Assembly: GCA_050258095.1 (NCBI GenBank)
Contig: JBLMYD010000060.1
Coordinates: forward strand, 1-5,588
Direction of reading: 5' to 3'
From: VRUE01 sp050258095
GTDB taxonomy: Bacteria; Actinomycetota; Thermoleophilia; Solirubrobacterales; 70-9
DNA: 5,588 nt
In this document: positions 3,893-5,588 of the stretch, one piece after another
Numbering within the stretch: position 1 is the stretch's first letter
How the letters are laid out: every line of letters starts with the position of its first letter
Position numbers and translations under genes: made by a program
Notes under the pieces: generated by a model
Seen by the model: only the letters and a program-made list of their open reading frames with translations
Told to the model about the DNA's origin: nothing
Database searches by the model: none

Positions 3893-5286
3893 AATCGGGC
3901 AAAGGCGAGCCCGTATCCGGTCGGGGGCCGGTGCAGCCGGAGCGTTTCGACCGTGCCGCCGAGGACGATCCGGCTGCGGCTGTCTATGTAGACCTGGGTC
4001 GCCGTCGCCGCGGTCCGCTTGTCGAACCAAGCTTTGGCGACGCCGTCACGGCCGAACCAGGTCTGCAGCTTGCCGGCGGCGTTCAGGCGCTCCACCGCGA
4101 ACCCGGCAGTTTCGAGGCGACCTTCCCTCCGCAGTGAGGAGCCGGCGAGAATGACGCGGTTGCGCCTGTCGGTCGTGACTACCGCCACCGGCTGTTCGGA
4201 ACCGAAGCCCGTGATGTCGCTGATCCAGGTCCGCCACTGGGGGTCGGGGCTGCCGTCGGGAAGCAGTCGGCGGACCTCTTGGAGGATCTCATCGCCGCCC
4301 TCCGGAGGCTCTGCCGTCATCAGCACCACGATCCGACCTTGACGGTCGACGGCGAGCGACGTCTCTTCCAGATACTGCTCCAGCCAGAAGCCATAGGGTT
4401 CGCCGGGGCGCACCGGGAAGCGCAGCGCGAGGCCGCCGCTTGGCGAGAGGATCGAGGCCGCGGGGGCGCCGACGAGACCGAAATATCCTTCAAATCCGGC
4501 GCAGCGCCGGTCGGGGGTGCTCACGTAGACGATGCCCTTCCCGCTTGCGGTCAGCGCCGGCAGGTGAGGGTCTTCGAGCGGGTCGGTGAAGGTGCCGCCG
4601 CCGAAGGTGGGATCTGGATCTCCGCGGGTGGTCAGCCGCGTGACCACGGTCGTGTTGAGGTAGACGGGCGATTTTGCATTGCAGGAGGACGGTGTCAGCG
4701 CCGAGAACCCGGTCAGCACCGGCCGGTCGTGAGAGTCGATGACGAGACCGGTCGCCTCCATCGGGCCGAGCTGGGAACCGGCGCGACCGCGGCTGCCGAA
4801 GGTGGCGTCGAGCTTGCCGTTGGGCATGAAGCGATAGACGCCGACCCGCGCGTCCCGCGAGCCGCCGCTCGCCCCTACCGGCTTGGTCGTGCCAGCGACG
4901 AGCACGCGATCGCGCGAGTCGACCGCCATCCCGGCGAGCTGAAAGCTCATCCCCACTGGGATCGGGATCGCGGCGCGCCCGTTGCCGGCGAAGTAGCGGC
5001 GCGGGCGGCCGTTGGCGCGGAAGCGGAAGACGCGCCGGTCGTGGGCGACGACGAGTTCGCCACCCGGCGCAGCCGCACTCGCCATTGCGATCGGCAGCAG
5101 CCGTGTGACTTCGAAGAGGTTGCCCCCGGCCCTGTACCTGGTGGCCTTGATCACCAGCCGGCCGTTGCCGTTGAAGCTGCGATCGAGCGAGGCGGCGGCG
5201 GCAAGGCAGGTCGCGGGAAGGAGGAGCGCCGCCGCAACCGCGGCAAAGGCCACGGTGGGACGCCGGTAGACAAAAACACCCCGCAT
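3874..5286 (-). CDS. Secreted delta-60 repeat beta-propeller protein
   Basis: Protein of 470 residues. The ATG at 5286 gives a signal peptide: MRGVFVYRRP, hydrophobic TVAFAAVAAALLLPATCLA, then AAA. The sequence before Cys27 (PAT) is not a lipobox. The mature protein carries about five to six degenerate delta-60 (DUF5122) repeats with two alternating signatures. One is an R-F-x-x-x-G-x-L-D-x-x-F-G-x-x-G type strand pair (LDRSFNGNGRL at 34, YRFMPNGKLDATFGSRGRAG at 151, LPDGSPDPQW at 342, LNAAGKLQTWFGRDG at 401). The other is a D-x-x-x-R-(I/V)-x-(L/V)-x-G strand (AVDSRDRVLVAG at 121, VIDSHDRPVLTG at 182, AVDRQGRIVVLM at 312, TTDRRNRVILAG at 371, YIDSRSRIVLGG at 433). Together these should form an extracellular propeller. 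The end at FARFLSGRR, half a repeat, is compatible with ring closure by the N-terminal repeat. Function and ligand are unknown. The frame is open to 5580, but that extension overlaps the DUF1801 remnant and is rejected. Confidence 0.9.
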   Translation of the reverse strand: MRGVFVYRRPTVAFAAVAAALLLPATCLAAAASLDRSFNGNGRLVIKATRYRAGGNLFEVTRLLPIAMASAAAPGGELVVAHDRRVFRFRANGRPRRYFAGNGRAAIPIPVGMSFQLAGMAVDSRDRVLVAGTTKPVGASGGSRDARVGVYRFMPNGKLDATFGSRGRAGSQLGPMEATGLVIDSHDRPVLTGFSALTPSSCNAKSPVYLNTTVVTRLTTRGDPDPTFGGGTFTDPLEDPHLPALTASGKGIVYVSTPDRRCAGFEGYFGLVGAPAASILSPSGGLALRFPVRPGEPYGFWLEQYLEETSLAVDRQGRIVVLMTAEPPEGGDEILQEVRRLLPDGSPDPQWRTWISDITGFGSEQPVAVVTTDRRNRVILAGSSLRREGRLETAGFAVERLNAAGKLQTWFGRDGVAKAWFDKRTAATATQVYIDSRSRIVLGGTVETLRLHRPPTGYGLAFARFLSGRR

Positions 5287-5402
5287 TACCACCCATTGTG
5301 GGTCCCGATCTCGGGTTCGCCATCCGGGGATTGCCACCGCTCCGGTGCGGGAAACCACGCCCGAGCGGGAGCGAGAGCGATGCGCCCCTACACTCCGCAG
5401 GG
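5287..5402. promoter_or_regulatory. Divergent intergenic region, propeller gene and DUF1801 remnant
   Basis: This 116-bp gap should carry promoters for both neighbours. Toward the DUF1801 remnant, TACACT (5389-5394) ends 8 nt before the GTG start and fits a nearly leaderless start. Toward the propeller gene, CACAAT on the minus strand (5299-5294) ends 7 nt before the ATG and is a weak -10. It lies in a small hairpin, ACCCA-TTG-TGGGT (5291-5303). A near-palindrome CCCGA-TC-TCGGG follows at 5304-5315. No convincing -35 boxes are visible. Confidence 0.35.
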
Positions 5403-5588
5403 GTGTCCGCCGAGCAGGTCGAAAGCTACCTACAGGCTCTCGAGGAGCCGAAGCGGACAACGCTTTGAGAGCTGCGGCGCACGATCCTCGAGATCGTCCC
5501 GGAAGCCGAAGAGGTGATCTCATACCGCGTCCCCGCTTTCGTATACAGGGCAAGATCGTCGCCGGGTTTGCGGCGTTCAAGAATCACC
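5403..5588 (+). pseudogene. Broken DUF1801 (iron-chaperone-like) gene, 5' part
   Basis: From GTG 5403 the frame reads VSAEQVESYLQALEEPKRTT L, then TGA at 5466-5468, then continues ELRRTILEIVPEAEEVISYR VPAF. At 5540/5541 one base is missing. Shifting the frame there restores RIQGKIVAGFAAFKNH to the window edge. The joined protein is an excellent match in layout to the N-terminal half of DUF1801/YdhG-like proteins (helix, then PEAEEVISY-x-(V/M)-PAF, then GK-(I/L)-V-x-(F/Y)-AAFKNH), small cytoplasmic proteins some of which are described as iron chaperones. The TGA is one C-to-T change from CGA (Arg), which suits that position. Two lesions in under 80 bp suggest a decayed gene, or errors in the read or assembly. 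The rest lies beyond the window. Confidence 0.82.

Noticed and set aside
4279..5517. Plus-strand 412-residue open frame, and the minus-strand frame 4490-5323
   Set aside because: Both are shadows of the propeller gene, with Arg/Gly/Ala/His-rich composition and no domain; the beta-propeller repeats fix the true frame.
5287..5580. N-terminal extension of the propeller protein to 5580
   Set aside because: It overlaps the recognisable DUF1801 remnant on the other strand and places the signal peptide at residue 99 onward; its Arg-rich sequence is typical of antisense frames.
1..5588. CRISPR array, tRNA or rRNA gene, insertion sequence ends, replication origin
   Set aside because: No regularly spaced repeats, cloverleaf, rRNA-like segment or terminal inverted repeats with a transposase were seen. 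The 6-mers CTTGTC and GACAAG recur at several places but without the full 11-6-11 layout.

Overview
The window looks like chromosomal DNA of a high-GC actinobacterium. The strongly GC-biased third codon positions, a promoter fused to its start codon (leaderless type), and secreted proteins with Ig-like and delta-60 beta-propeller repeats suggest a soil lineage of the Thermoleophilia/Solirubrobacter kind. That placement is inference; no rRNA or other taxonomic marker is present.

Left part (1-2137): a possible partial gene leaves the window at the left edge on the minus strand. Next to it is a degraded small plus-strand reading frame (77-346). Then come two divergent genes for secreted proteins (421-1314 minus, 1346-2137 plus) whose start codons are only 31 bp apart. 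The minus-strand one appears to consist of Ig-like beta-sandwich domains. The plus-strand one is an unrecognised exported protein with four cysteines. This part is visibly less GC-rich than what follows.

Middle (2138-3873): three minus-strand genes in the order antitoxin (3455-3709), Fic/Doc-type toxin (3048-3443) and tyrosine recombinase (2210-2911). The toxin and antitoxin form a compact operon of an AbrB/MazE-type DNA-binding protein and a Doc-family protein, with 11 nt between them. A TATACT box ends 6 nt before the antitoxin ATG, which predicts a leaderless mRNA. The toxin has Gln where the Fic motif normally has its catalytic His. The recombinase keeps its full catalytic set but lacks an N-terminal core-binding domain. 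Directly in front of its start codon lies an inverted repeat that covers its Shine-Dalgarno sequence and also has arm-6-arm geometry like a recombinase core site. A separate 21-bp dyad lies just upstream. This trio looks like a small mobile or stabilised accessory module, but no flanking attachment repeats are visible.

Right part (3874-5588): a 470-residue exported delta-60 repeat beta-propeller protein on the minus strand, ending in two tandem GC-rich hairpins that separate it from the toxin-antitoxin promoter. Divergent from it, at the right edge, is the start of a DUF1801 (iron-chaperone-like) gene broken by an in-frame TGA and a one-base deletion.
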